DNA of 64,000 bases from DATGKG01 sp963783145. GTDB taxonomy: Bacteria; Desulfobacterota; Binatia; Binatales; Binataceae. The first letter of the stretch is position 1. Every line of letters starts with the position of its first letter. The notes beneath the pieces are model-generated. The model saw nothing but the letters and a program-made list of their open reading frames with translations. It did no database searches and had not been told where the DNA came from. The translations under genes were made by a program, and so were the position numbers. Shown here piece after piece: positions 1-7,896 of the stretch. The DNA lies in contig CAWAMM010000009.1 of assembly GCA_963783145.1 (NCBI GenBank), positions 310,001 to 374,000 on the forward strand, written 5' to 3'.

Positions 1-855
1 GCCCCGCTGGCGAAGCATATTCTTTCTAGCTACACGCTCGCTAATCCGACTAGCAAACGCGCTGTTTCCGATTACGTCTGGACGCAGGCTCGTGGTGAGA
101 AGGTGTTGCACGCCGAGAAGGTGAAGACCGAACGCGCATTGGGCAGCGATCACGATTGTTGGGATGTTCATACAAATGCTGATCGCTATTGGGTGATAAC
201 CTCGCCGACGAATCTGTATTCGCAGCACGACTTCCCCAGCCTGGACTTCACGCTCTCGTTTCACATCGGTGTTACTGCTCGGATAGTGGAGCGCTCGCGC
301 GGCGCACCGAACGACGCCCAAAAGGCGAGAATGCCACCGGTATGGCGACGGTGGGAGCAAGCCGCCGAGACGCTGGATATGGCGCAGGAGGCTGAAGATT
401 TTCAGGCGGTGGGCATGAAGTGTCGCGAATGCCTCCTCGAACTCGTACGCTCGCTTTCGCGACCTGGGATAGTGCCGTCCGGCGAAGATCCCCCACAGGG
501 AAGTAACTTCTTAGCGTGGTCGGGATTCATCGCAAACAACGTGGCAGCAGGAACGAGCGCAGATCGAATCCGAGGGCATCTGAAATCCACCGCAAAATCG
601 GCGTGGGAATTGGCGAGCTGGTTGACGCACGCAACCGGAGCCGGACATCACGATGCTGAATTCGTCCTCGACGCGACCCACAACGTAATCGCAATTTTCG
701 GACAGGCGGTCATCCGGCATGAGAGCGGGATGCCGGAGCGCTGCCCCAGGTGCAGCTCGTACAATCTCGACGTGGGCTTCAATCCTGAACTGGCCCGTCC
801 GTACGTTACCGAATGCGAAGAGTGCGGCTGGCAGAGTCCGGTCGCCGAGAAATGA
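1..855 (+). CDS. Zinc-ribbon protein of unknown function, 5'-truncated
   Basis: The frame is open from the first base of the window, so the true start lies upstream; an internal TTG at 103 is not needed as a start. The visible part is about 284 residues. The last 40 residues hold two CxxC pairs (CPRC and CEEC, about 27 residues apart), the pattern of a C-terminal zinc ribbon. The centre looks alpha-helical with no membrane segment. I do not recognise the family. The next plus-strand feature is far away, so no operon partner is visible. A role in nucleic-acid or protein binding is possible from the ribbon but is only inference. Confidence 0.7.
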   Translation, partial: APLAKHILSSYTLANPTSKRAVSDYVWTQARGEKVLHAEKVKTERALGSDHDCWDVHTNADRYWVITSPTNLYSQHDFPSLDFTLSFHIGVTARIVERSRGAPNDAQKARMPPVWRRWEQAAETLDMAQEAEDFQAVGMKCRECLLELVRSLSRPGIVPSGEDPPQGSNFLAWSGFIANNVAAGTSADRIRGHLKSTAKSAWELASWLTHATGAGHHDAEFVLDATHNVIAIFGQAVIRHESGMPERCPRCSSYNLDVGFNPELARPYVTECEECGWQSPVAEK

Positions 856-1522
856 CTAGTCTAACAGACTCACTTTTGGCGGCGGACATTGCCAAATCAC
901 CTAGTTCGCTGCTTCGGTTAACAGCTTCTCTCTGGCCTTATTGAGCCGAGATACAATTGATGCATGCAATGTCTCCAGCTACGACTGTCATCTTCCCGCG
1001 GCAGTGATCGAGATGGTCAAGCACGGATTCAAAATCCGGATAGTCGTCACGGATAAACTCGATTGGTCAAAGGGCTACAAGGAGGGACGCAGAGACTCCC
1101 CACGGTCCATCCCGAAGCCGATCTGTCAGATTACGTGGCTGGAATGCCGTTTCCGCTGGTGGACACAGCTTTGGCTATTCGGGTTCGGGCGCGGCAACAA
1201 AGCAGGTACGGCGAGCCGCACTTCCCTTCGTCTGCGATCAGTTCAGCGTCATCCGCATCGCAGCGAGGTAGGAACTCGCCAAACCGGCTCCTTCCAGCAG
1301 GGCGCCAACGGCTTTGCCCCGACACGCCCTCATTTGAACGGCCTCCGAAATTTCGCCTGATTTGTCACGGCACCAGCAGAAATTAAATCAGAGAAAAAGC
1401 TCTCGGATTCCTCCATTGCCGGCTTGTGCGGCTTTCTCTGGTGCCGTTAGTGATCCAAAATCGGCCCGAAAAGCGGCGATTTTGAGAAAATTTGTGAAGA
1501 ATCTAGGATCCGACGGACTGAG
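856..1522. other. Gene-poor interval before tRNA-Ser
   Basis: About 670 bases without a convincing gene. Short open frames are present (for example 941-1360 and 1063-1386, plus strand, in different frames) but their translations show no family features and are rich in the R/S/P typical of GC-rich non-coding frames. The stretch could be the decayed remains of a gene; I see no clear promoter or terminator. Confidence 0.4.
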
Positions 1523-1612
1523 TGGCGGAGAGGGAGGGATTCGAACCCCCGGAGCCGTTAGGCTCACCTGATTTCGAGTCAGGCCGGTTAAACCAAACTC
1601 CCGAACCTCTCC
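1523..1612 (-). tRNA. tRNA-Ser (anticodon CGA)
   Basis: On the minus strand a 7-bp acceptor stem forms between GGAGAGG and CCTCTCC, with discriminator G followed by an encoded CCA (1523-1525). The anticodon stem CCTGA/TCAGG encloses the loop CTCGAAA, giving anticodon CGA, which reads UCG. A long variable arm (about 15-20 nt, ending ACGGCTCC) precedes the T arm GGGGGTTCGAATCCC. The long variable arm and the G discriminator are both typical of bacterial tRNA-Ser. Confidence 0.95.
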
Positions 1613-1705
1613 GCGCGAGCCTTCCAGCATTTCCGTTACAGGCCGAACAGTCAAGCGAGTGCCCCGGCTGGCGAGCGCGCCGCGATGTTGCCATAAGCTA
1701 GTCGC

Positions 1706-2332
1706 GTGTTCCGAGGAAAATGGATCGTCGCGCTAACCATCGCAGGTTGCCTCGCCGGCTTCACGCGGGTGTGCGCGGACTCCGGCGATAACGATGCCAA
1801 CGTAGGCTTCTTTGCGAAGCCCAAATATATTGGCAGCGTTTATTGTTACGCCTGTCACCTCGATCTCTCTCGCGAGTTTGCCAAAACCAAAATGGGCCGG
1901 CTCTTCCAGCTCAAACCGCGCAACGACCTCGAGCGCCGCGGGTGCGAAGGATGCCACGGGCCAGGCAGCAATCACGCAATCACCGGCGGAGGCCTCGGGA
2001 TGGGCGGGCTGGTCGAGTTTCGCATCGACCCCAACCAATCGCCGCGGCAATCGATCACGACCGCCAACCGCGTTTGCCTCAACTGTCACGACGAAGCCTT
2101 CTGGCATGGCGCCACCCACGGCGCGCAAACCCTGGCGTGTTTCGATTGCCATCTGGTGATGACGCGGATGAGCCGCACCGCGCAGCTGATGCCGGCCTAC
2201 GTCGCGCCGTGGAATACCCGGCGCACCTGGAGCCTCGCCATCGGAGGAGGAATCATCGCGGGAATTTTTACCGGCGCGTTTTTTCGCCGCCGCCGTATCC
2301 CGCTCGAGGAGCGCTCCGATGAGCCTGCTTGA
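1706..2332 (+). CDS. Membrane-anchored tetraheme c-type cytochrome
   Basis: This 208-residue protein has an N-terminal signal segment (about residues 5-24), four CxxCH heme-binding motifs (CYACH at 47, CEGCH at 80, CLNCH at 124, CFDCH at 145) and one hydrophobic C-terminal helix (about 174-192) followed by RRRR, which would anchor it with the hemes outside the cytoplasm. Other histidines near the motifs could be distal ligands. Multiheme c-type cytochromes of this shape pass electrons between quinol oxidising membrane proteins and periplasmic partners. The start is GTG at 1706. Its end overlaps the next gene by 14 bp, so it is co-translated with a NarI-like membrane protein, its probable electron donor. 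The electron acceptor is unknown. Confidence 0.85.
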   Translation: MFRGKWIVALTIAGCLAGFTRVCADSGDNDANVGFFAKPKYIGSVYCYACHLDLSREFAKTKMGRLFQLKPRNDLERRGCEGCHGPGSNHAITGGGLGMGGLVEFRIDPNQSPRQSITTANRVCLNCHDEAFWHGATHGAQTLACFDCHLVMTRMSRTAQLMPAYVAPWNTRRTWSLAIGGGIIAGIFTGAFFRRRRIPLEERSDEPA

Positions 2333-2927
2333 TTTCGCGCGCGGCGCGGGCCTGCATTGGGCGCTGGTGATCATGGTCACCGGATTCTTCTGGCGCGGCA
2401 CCGATTTTGCCCTGCGCCGCGGCGAGCGCGACCTGCATTGGCTGCGCAAGGGACTGCATGTCCCCAATCGTCGATGGCAAATCGATAGCTACGTGATGCA
2501 CGCCGGGTTGCTGATTGCACTGTTCGGCTTCGCGCCGCACATACTCTTCATCAGCACGCTGACCGGCCTTGGATGGCCGAGTTTCCCGATCGTGGTGGTG
2601 CTCGCGGCCGCGGTGATCTCCGTCGCCTCGATGGTCGCGGTCCTGCTTCATCGCCTGAAGACGGCCGAGCCGAGTATTTTCTCTTCCTTCGACGACTACT
2701 TCACCTGGAGTGCGGTCTTCATTGCGATGGCGACCGGGCTCCTGTGCTATCCGCACCTCGGCGGCGCGCCCGCGTTCGGTCCCTATGCGATGCTGCTGAC
2801 GGCGCATCTGCTGGCGGTTGAGATGCTGATGATCTGGCTGCCGTTCGGCAAGCTGATCCATGTCGCCTTCATGCCGATGCTCCAGGCGGCCGCCGCGATC
2901 CGTCATTTTGTAGTGAAATCATCGTAG
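2319..2927 (+). CDS. NarI/DsrM-like integral membrane cytochrome b subunit
   Basis: A 202-residue protein with about five hydrophobic helices (near 10-25, 58-78, 86-108, 128-145 and 155-175) and histidines inside or next to helices, as in the nitrate reductase gamma subunit family that binds b-type heme and oxidises quinol. It overlaps the tetraheme cytochrome gene by 14 bp. The two probably form a small quinol-oxidising module that feeds electrons to the periplasm. No catalytic subunit (molybdoenzyme or reductase) lies beside it. The family call rests on topology and context; it could be another small di-heme cytochrome b. Confidence 0.65.
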   Translation: MSLLDFARGAGLHWALVIMVTGFFWRGTDFALRRGERDLHWLRKGLHVPNRRWQIDSYVMHAGLLIALFGFAPHILFISTLTGLGWPSFPIVVVLAAAVISVASMVAVLLHRLKTAEPSIFSSFDDYFTWSAVFIAMATGLLCYPHLGGAPAFGPYAMLLTAHLLAVEMLMIWLPFGKLIHVAFMPMLQAAAAIRHFVVKSS

Positions 2928-3303
2928 AGGGGCGGTTCGGCGCGGCAGGTTGTTGCGGCCTCGCAACGATAGTTGTAACGCGCGCTGATAGCGCAACGCG
3001 GCGCTCCGTAATCACTGACTTTTCTGGTGGGCGTCCAGCTGGCATGGCACATGCTCTACGCCCACCCAGAACGGACGCTGCATCTCCATTGCTACGGCAA
3101 AGGGGGAAGATGCCGAGGTCCGATTCCGGGGGAAGGGGTGGATGACGCGCGCGACGGAACATTACATCGACCTGGTTCCGAGGTGACCGCCCACGCGCCG
3201 TTTTTCTCCGGATCGACACGCCACGATTTTCTTTGGGACGCGGGAACTATGAACAGGGAGCCGGCTGCCAAAGTCGGGTAACAACCTAAGGAGGGACACG
3301 GGA
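2928..3303. other. Intergenic stretch upstream of Flp pilin
   Basis: No convincing gene. It holds a sigma-54-like site (3040-3055) and a strong ribosome binding site AAGGAGGG at 3288-3295, eight bases before the pilin ATG. Confidence 0.4.
3040..3055 (+). promoter_or_regulatory. Possible sigma-54 promoter upstream of Flp pilin
   Basis: TGGCATGGCACATGCT has the GG-N10-GC spacing of a -24/-12 promoter and differs little from TGGCACG-N4-TTGCA. It lies about 250 bp before the pilin start, which would imply a long leader, so the call is tentative. Pilin genes of other bacteria are often RpoN-dependent. Confidence 0.35.
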
Positions 3304-3474
3304 ATGGAATTGATCACCAAAATGTTCGTGAAGGCGCAGAATTGGCAGAAGGGCCAGACGATGACCGAGTACGCCTTGATCCTGGCCGCGGTCGCGGTCG
3401 TGGTGTACGGAGGCTACAAAGCGATGGGCACCTCCATCACTACCTTGCTCAGCTCGATCGACTCGAACCTGTAA
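3304..3474 (+). CDS. Flp/Fap-type type IVb pilin
   Basis: A 56-residue protein starting ATG after the strong site AAGGAGGG. Residues 1-16 are a short basic leader. Then comes the Flp prepilin site G17 followed by QTMTEY, placing Glu at +5 and Tyr at +6 of the mature protein, the hallmark of Flp pilins cut by a TadV/CpaA peptidase. A hydrophobic helix (about 23-36) follows, and the tail is Ser/Thr-rich. Flp pilins build tight-adherence pili. None of the usual tad/cpa assembly genes is in the window, so this copy stands alone and its assembly machinery must be elsewhere if it is used. Confidence 0.9.
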   Translation: MELITKMFVKAQNWQKGQTMTEYALILAAVAVVVYGGYKAMGTSITTLLSSIDSNL

Positions 3475-3503
3475 GCCAGGCGCGAACCTAGGACCGATCG
3501 GAA

Positions 3504-3540
3504 TGCCGGCGGCGGCGCGATCTGCGAGCGGCCGCCGGCA
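3504..3540 (+). terminator. Hairpin after Flp pilin
   Basis: A perfect 10-bp inverted repeat, TGCCGGCGGC (3504-3513) and GCCGCCGGCA (3531-3540), lies 30 bp after the pilin stop. It has no T-run, so it may be a processing or stabilising hairpin rather than a classical terminator. Confidence 0.45.
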
Positions 3541-3644
3541 ATCGATTCGCGCCCGGCCCCATAGCGTATCAAGAAGATCGAGAAGGCGCCGAGGTCGGAA
3601 TCATTAGCGGGAGTTCCTGTCATCGGCGTACGAAATGTCTGAAA

Positions 3645-4583
3645 ATGAGTATTGCCAGGCATATCGACGAGAGCGCTCCCGGTGACGGGCTTTGGTGGGG
3701 ATGGTTTACAGTTGGATTGGTCGGTGCGATCGATTCGGTCTGGGCCTGGCACACCGGCTTCGATTTCCACGGTTTCCCGCAGGCGATTCTAATCGTCGGC
3801 ACCCTGGTAACGATCGGGCTCTACTATGGCTATAGCGGGCGCAATCCGCGCTTTCGCGATCTCGGTCACTATCTCGCGTTGTGGTTGGTCTTTCCGCTCG
3901 CACTAAACATTTATTCTTACCTGGCTGCCACCTTGCACTTTCCGCTGTGCGACGCCCAGTTGTCGGCACTCGACGAGTCGCTTGGATTTCATTGGTTGCT
4001 ATGGGCAAGGCCGATCTATGCGCATAAAGTCGCGAAGCTGGCTCTGCTGCTGGCCTATGACAGTATCTTTCTTCAAGGCTTTGCTTCGGTCGCATTTTTC
4101 GCGCTGACGGGTAATACCCAGCGCAATCGCGAACTCCTCTGGATTGCAATGCTGGCGGCTATCGCGACGGTGGTTATCTCAGGTTTTGCCCCCGCGCTCG
4201 GGCCGATGACTGCCGGTCACGTCCCGGAGTGGACGAAGGTATTGCTCAAGCTCCGTGACGGCTCGATGACCAGTACTGCGTTATGGAATATGAATGGAAT
4301 TGTCGCGTTCCCTTCTTTTCATACCGTCCTTGGCGTGGTCTTTATCTACGTCCATCGGCCGCCCTCCTGGACTTTCATACCGATCGCCGTGCTCAATAGC
4401 GCCGTGCTCGTCGCCACCCCGTTCATGGGGCATCATTACCTGATCGATGTATTTGCGGGGGCGGCGATTACGATGCTTGCTATCATCGCATACCGTCTCG
4501 CGACCGCGCCCGCCCGTGAGCGCAGCGGCATCGTCGCGGCGACTCGGCCAGTGATGGCGATGCAGCAAGCCGAGCGTCACTAA
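3645..4583 (+). CDS. PAP2-superfamily membrane phosphatase
   Basis: A 312-residue polytopic membrane protein with about six helices. The C-terminal half has the PAP2 signature pieces: PSFHT (about 228-232) and GHHYLIDVFAG (about 266-276), which supply the catalytic histidines and aspartate of PAP2 phosphatases. The order and membrane context match the PAP2_3/inositol-phosphoceramide-synthase-like branch. Such enzymes dephosphorylate or transfer head groups of lipid phosphates at the outer face of the membrane. The substrate cannot be read from the sequence. It is followed 70 bp later by a cytochrome P450 gene on the same strand; a shared transcript is possible. Confidence 0.8.
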   Translation: MSIARHIDESAPGDGLWWGWFTVGLVGAIDSVWAWHTGFDFHGFPQAILIVGTLVTIGLYYGYSGRNPRFRDLGHYLALWLVFPLALNIYSYLAATLHFPLCDAQLSALDESLGFHWLLWARPIYAHKVAKLALLLAYDSIFLQGFASVAFFALTGNTQRNRELLWIAMLAAIATVVISGFAPALGPMTAGHVPEWTKVLLKLRDGSMTSTALWNMNGIVAFPSFHTVLGVVFIYVHRPPSWTFIPIAVLNSAVLVATPFMGHHYLIDVFAGAAITMLAIIAYRLATAPARERSGIVAATRPVMAMQQAERH

Positions 4584-4653
4584 GAGACGGCAGAAGACTC
4601 GCCGCGGCGAGGTAGTCGTCGCCGGCCGTCCTTAGCACTGTTGGACGAGCGCC

Positions 4654-5907
4654 ATGCTTGCCGCTAGCCACGCGCTGAAGGATGATTGGCGGCGCATGGC
4701 TTCCAACCCTGATCGATTTCCCGAGGATTGCGATCCGACCCTGCCCGGCTATCCCGATCCCTATCCTTACTATCATCGTCTGCGCAGCGCCGATCCGGTT
4801 CACTTCAGTGAGTTCATGCGCGGTTGGGTTCTCACGCGGCATGCGGATGCGGTCGCGTATCTGAAAGATCGGCGCTTCAGCCGCGCCGCATACCTTCAGA
4901 AGATGCGCGCCGAGTTTGGCGCCGATGAACCGATCTTTGCCTTCCAGGCTCATGAGCTGGCGTTCACCGATCCTCCTGACCACACCTGGATGAAAAATGT
5001 CTTCGGTAAGGCGTTCAGTCCCGCAGCGATCGCACATATCCGTCCGAAGACCGAGGAAATCGTGCGCGCGAGGCTCGACGCCTTAGCCGGCCAAAGTGAA
5101 ATCGATATCGTCGCGGAGGTCGCCTATCCGATTCCAGCCGACGTGATCGCGGCGATGCTGGGTGCGCCCGCCCAGGATTGGGAGCAACTGCGCGAGCTGG
5201 TCGACGGCATCGTAATCTCGCGCGGCATCGTGCGCACGCCCGAAATGATGGAAGAAGGCAGCCGTTCGGTGCGGCGCTTCAATGATTACTTCGTCGGACT
5301 GGTGGATGAACGGCGGCGCAAGCCCGCGGACGATCTGCTGAGCGCGATCCTGGTCGCCGAGGAGAACGGACGCAAGCTCTCGGCGGAGCAGGTCCTGTCG
5401 ATGGTGGAGACCTTGTTCGCGGCGGGTCACGCGACCACTCGCAGTCTCATCGCAAATGGCATGCTGGCCTTGCTGAAGCATCCGGAGGAGCTGAAGAAGC
5501 TGCGCGAAAAACCCGCTCTGATAGCTAGCGCGGTCGAGGAAATGCTACGTTACGAATCACCCACTCAGGCGCCTTCGCCGCAGGCCGCGCTGGAGGATAT
5601 TCAAATCGGCGGTAAGACGATTCGAAAGGATGACATCGTTACGGTGCTCTTCGGAGCGGCCAATCGCGATCCGGCCAGATTTCCCGATCCCGATCGCTTT
5701 GATATCGAGCGCGCCGACAACGAGCATCTCGCCTTCTCGATGGGAATCCACTACTGCCTGGGTGCCGGCCTCGCGCGCCTCGAAGCACAGATCGCAATCG
5801 CAGCGATAGTCGCGCGCTATCCGAATATTCAACTAGCGGGCGGTGAGCCGGAGTGGCGCAGCATGGGGCGGTTTCGCGGACTCAAATCGCTGGCGGTACG
5901 CATCTAG
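4654..5907 (+). CDS. Cytochrome P450
   Basis: At 417 residues this is the usual size of a soluble bacterial P450. It has the I-helix oxygen-activation motif AGHATT, the K-helix ExxR (EEMLRYESP) and the heme-binding loop FSMGIHYCLG with the thiolate cysteine at about residue 368. Family knowledge: such enzymes are monooxygenases that take electrons from a ferredoxin/ferredoxin reductase pair; neither is encoded nearby. The I-helix motif has Ala where many P450s have Glu or Asp (AGxE/DTT), a known variation. The substrate is unknown; neighbours give no pathway. Confidence 0.95.
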   Translation: MLAASHALKDDWRRMASNPDRFPEDCDPTLPGYPDPYPYYHRLRSADPVHFSEFMRGWVLTRHADAVAYLKDRRFSRAAYLQKMRAEFGADEPIFAFQAHELAFTDPPDHTWMKNVFGKAFSPAAIAHIRPKTEEIVRARLDALAGQSEIDIVAEVAYPIPADVIAAMLGAPAQDWEQLRELVDGIVISRGIVRTPEMMEEGSRSVRRFNDYFVGLVDERRRKPADDLLSAILVAEENGRKLSAEQVLSMVETLFAAGHATTRSLIANGMLALLKHPEELKKLREKPALIASAVEEMLRYESPTQAPSPQAALEDIQIGGKTIRKDDIVTVLFGAANRDPARFPDPDRFDIERADNEHLAFSMGIHYCLGAGLARLEAQIAIAAIVARYPNIQLAGGEPEWRSMGRFRGLKSLAVRI

Positions 5908-5931
5908 AAGCGCGCGATCCGGCAACCTTTT

Positions 5932-7317
5932 CTACGGAATCGGGATCGCGGCGGACGCGGGATTCCAGAACGTGCTCCCATTGATACCGCCGGTCGGGCT
6001 CGCGCCGAAAACCGGCTGCGAAAGGTCAACCTGAACCACAAACAGTGGCGTAGTTGCGCCCGGCACCCACGGATGGGGCGTCTGATTAGTATCGGCCAGC
6101 ATATAGGCCAGATTGCGCCGCGGATCGATCGCGAGCGAGCCCGGATCGTCGATGACGACGAGTTGGGTCTCAACTCCACCCACATCGCCCTTAGGAATCA
6201 CGCCGGCCGCGATCGTATAGGCTGAGTTACGGCCAGGTCGGGTGTTGGTGCCGGGCTGGCCATTATTGTCGAGGCCCCCTTTCGCGATATGGGTGGGCAA
6301 CTGGATCAGCTTGAAGTTCTGGCCGAACTGATCCGCGATGAATCCTTGATGAGTCACGCAGTCTACTATCGCGAGTCCGCCCGGCCCTTGCCCGACCGGG
6401 TCAAGGAAACCTAGCCCACCGACATAGACGTTGGTTGCATAAGCCGGTGAGGCGGTCAGATTTACGTTGGTGAAATTGAAGGCATAGCTGCTATCGGACT
6501 TGTTCATCTGGGACTGAAACAGGATGTTGGTGCCGACGTCGAACGCGACTCCATTGGAGAAGCTTTCGTTAGGATCGATTTGGAAACCGATCGGCGTCAG
6601 CGGTGTGTCTCCAGTGTCGATGACAAGGTTGTTGCCCAGATTGGAAATAAAGAGCAGCCCGGTGAAAGAGTCGAGCGCCATCGAGTCGATGGTGATTTGC
6701 ATACTGGACAGGTCAACGATCGAGGCCGGATTCCACGTCGGCGGGCTGGTCGAGGTATCCAGAATTCCCAGGTCGCTGGTACCCGCGACAATCGCGGTGT
6801 TGGACACGAAATTCTCTACGATGCCGCCGCTCATGCCGGTGTCACTCAGATCAGTCGCAACTATCGAGTTCACCACGGACTCGGTGGTTGGATCGATCTG
6901 GTAGATGTGAACCTGATTGGCGCCGTCGCGTGCTTCGGCCAGGATCGAAGGTCCCTGCGGATTGTAGACCTCGGATATAGGTTGGACGGAGCCGGTCAGC
7001 GAGATGGTCTTCAGGACCGGATTGGCGGCGCCCACCGTGAGATCGATGACTGCGAGTTGCGCGTTCCTGCTGTTATCGAGCTGATAGATCGCGACGTAGC
7101 CGACATTACGCACCGGGTCGATCGCGATGAGCGATTGACCCGAGCAGGCTTGCGGGAACGGCACCGGCGTTGGCGTCGGCGCCGCGGAAGGAGCGTGATT
7201 GTCGGCGCCGCATGCCATCAGCATCACTACCTGAGCTACTAACAGCGCGACTAACAGCAGCCACGACAGGGGATGTCGAATCCTCGAGGCGCGGGTGGAT
7301 GCCGGCCGGTCAGCCAT
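5932..7317 (-). CDS. Beta-propeller-like lipoprotein
   Basis: A 461-residue protein with a basic N-terminus, a hydrophobic segment (about 18-33) and a lipobox ending LMAC, so it is probably a lipoprotein. A Thr/Pro-rich linker (TPTPVP) follows. The rest has repeated blades in which a conserved strand such as IDPVRNVGYVA, LDSFTGLLFIS or IDPRRNLAYML recurs about every 60 residues, as in NHL/YVTN-type beta-propellers. It is the last gene of a three-gene minus-strand operon; its start overlaps the end of the Sco-like gene by 8 bp. A binding or scaffolding role outside the cytoplasm is inferred. Confidence 0.75.
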   Translation of the reverse strand: MADRPASTRASRIRHPLSWLLLVALLVAQVVMLMACGADNHAPSAAPTPTPVPFPQACSGQSLIAIDPVRNVGYVAIYQLDNSRNAQLAVIDLTVGAANPVLKTISLTGSVQPISEVYNPQGPSILAEARDGANQVHIYQIDPTTESVVNSIVATDLSDTGMSGGIVENFVSNTAIVAGTSDLGILDTSTSPPTWNPASIVDLSSMQITIDSMALDSFTGLLFISNLGNNLVIDTGDTPLTPIGFQIDPNESFSNGVAFDVGTNILFQSQMNKSDSSYAFNFTNVNLTASPAYATNVYVGGLGFLDPVGQGPGGLAIVDCVTHQGFIADQFGQNFKLIQLPTHIAKGGLDNNGQPGTNTRPGRNSAYTIAAGVIPKGDVGGVETQLVVIDDPGSLAIDPRRNLAYMLADTNQTPHPWVPGATTPLFVVQVDLSQPVFGASPTGGINGSTFWNPASAAIPIP

Positions 7318-7894
7318 GGTTCACGATCCGTCCGATGTCTTCGGCGATCAGCTCCGGGCGCGTGTGGTTGGGAGAAAATTCCGCCTGCAACCCGCCGTCG
7401 CCGCGCACCAGGAAGAATGCTAACACGTGGTCTATAGAGCCATCGGGCTGACGTTGGCGCTCTACCTTGAAGGCTGATAGCAGCGTGGTCACCTGTTCGG
7501 GAGTGCCGGTGAGAAATAGCCATCCGTTGCGATTCGCGCCGAACGCCTTGGCATAGCTGAGCAACTTCGGCGGCCCATCGTGCTCGGGATCGATGGTGAC
7601 CGAGACGAACCGAACCTTGGTGCCGAAACTGGGTCCCAACTTGTCTGCCACCATCGCCATCCGCTGCGTCATCAGCTCGCAAGGTCCGGGACAGCTGGTA
7701 TAGATGAAATCAAACAGCACCGGCGATCCCTTCAATGACGCCAGGTTGACGGCCTGCGCATTCTGATCGGTTAGAGTCAGGTTGGGCAGACAATCCGCCG
7801 ATGAGACGGGAGCGATAGGTGTCGCGCGAGGATTACATGCCGATACCATCGCGAGGATCATCAGCACCATCAGCAGATGAGTGTAGAATCGCAT
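7310..7894 (-). CDS. Sco1/SenC-type copper-binding thioredoxin-fold lipoprotein
   Basis: A 194-residue protein with a lipoprotein signal ending VSAC (Cys20). The thioredoxin fold carries the copper-binding CxxxC (TSCPGPC, Cys68 and Cys72) and the distant ligand His156 (SIDHVLAF), the three residues that define Sco proteins. Sco proteins deliver copper to cytochrome oxidase CuA or act as periplasmic thiol-disulfide/copper chaperones. Here it sits between a multicopper oxidase (2 bp upstream) and a propeller lipoprotein (8-bp overlap), which suggests copper supply to the oxidase rather than to a respiratory oxidase, since no cox genes are near. Confidence 0.9.
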   Translation of the reverse strand: MRFYTHLLMVLMILAMVSACNPRATPIAPVSSADCLPNLTLTDQNAQAVNLASLKGSPVLFDFIYTSCPGPCELMTQRMAMVADKLGPSFGTKVRFVSVTIDPEHDGPPKLLSYAKAFGANRNGWLFLTGTPEQVTTLLSAFKVERQRQPDGSIDHVLAFFLVRGDGGLQAEFSPNHTRPELIAEDIGRIVNHG

Positions 7895-7896
7895 AG

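Noticed and set aside
941..1386. Open frames 941-1360 and 1063-1386 upstream of the tRNA
   Set aside because: They overlap in different frames, have no family features and an R/S/P-rich composition typical of chance frames; could at most be a decayed gene.
3027..3281. 84-residue open frame before the Flp pilin
   Set aside because: No ribosome binding site, low-complexity translation, and it covers the candidate promoter.
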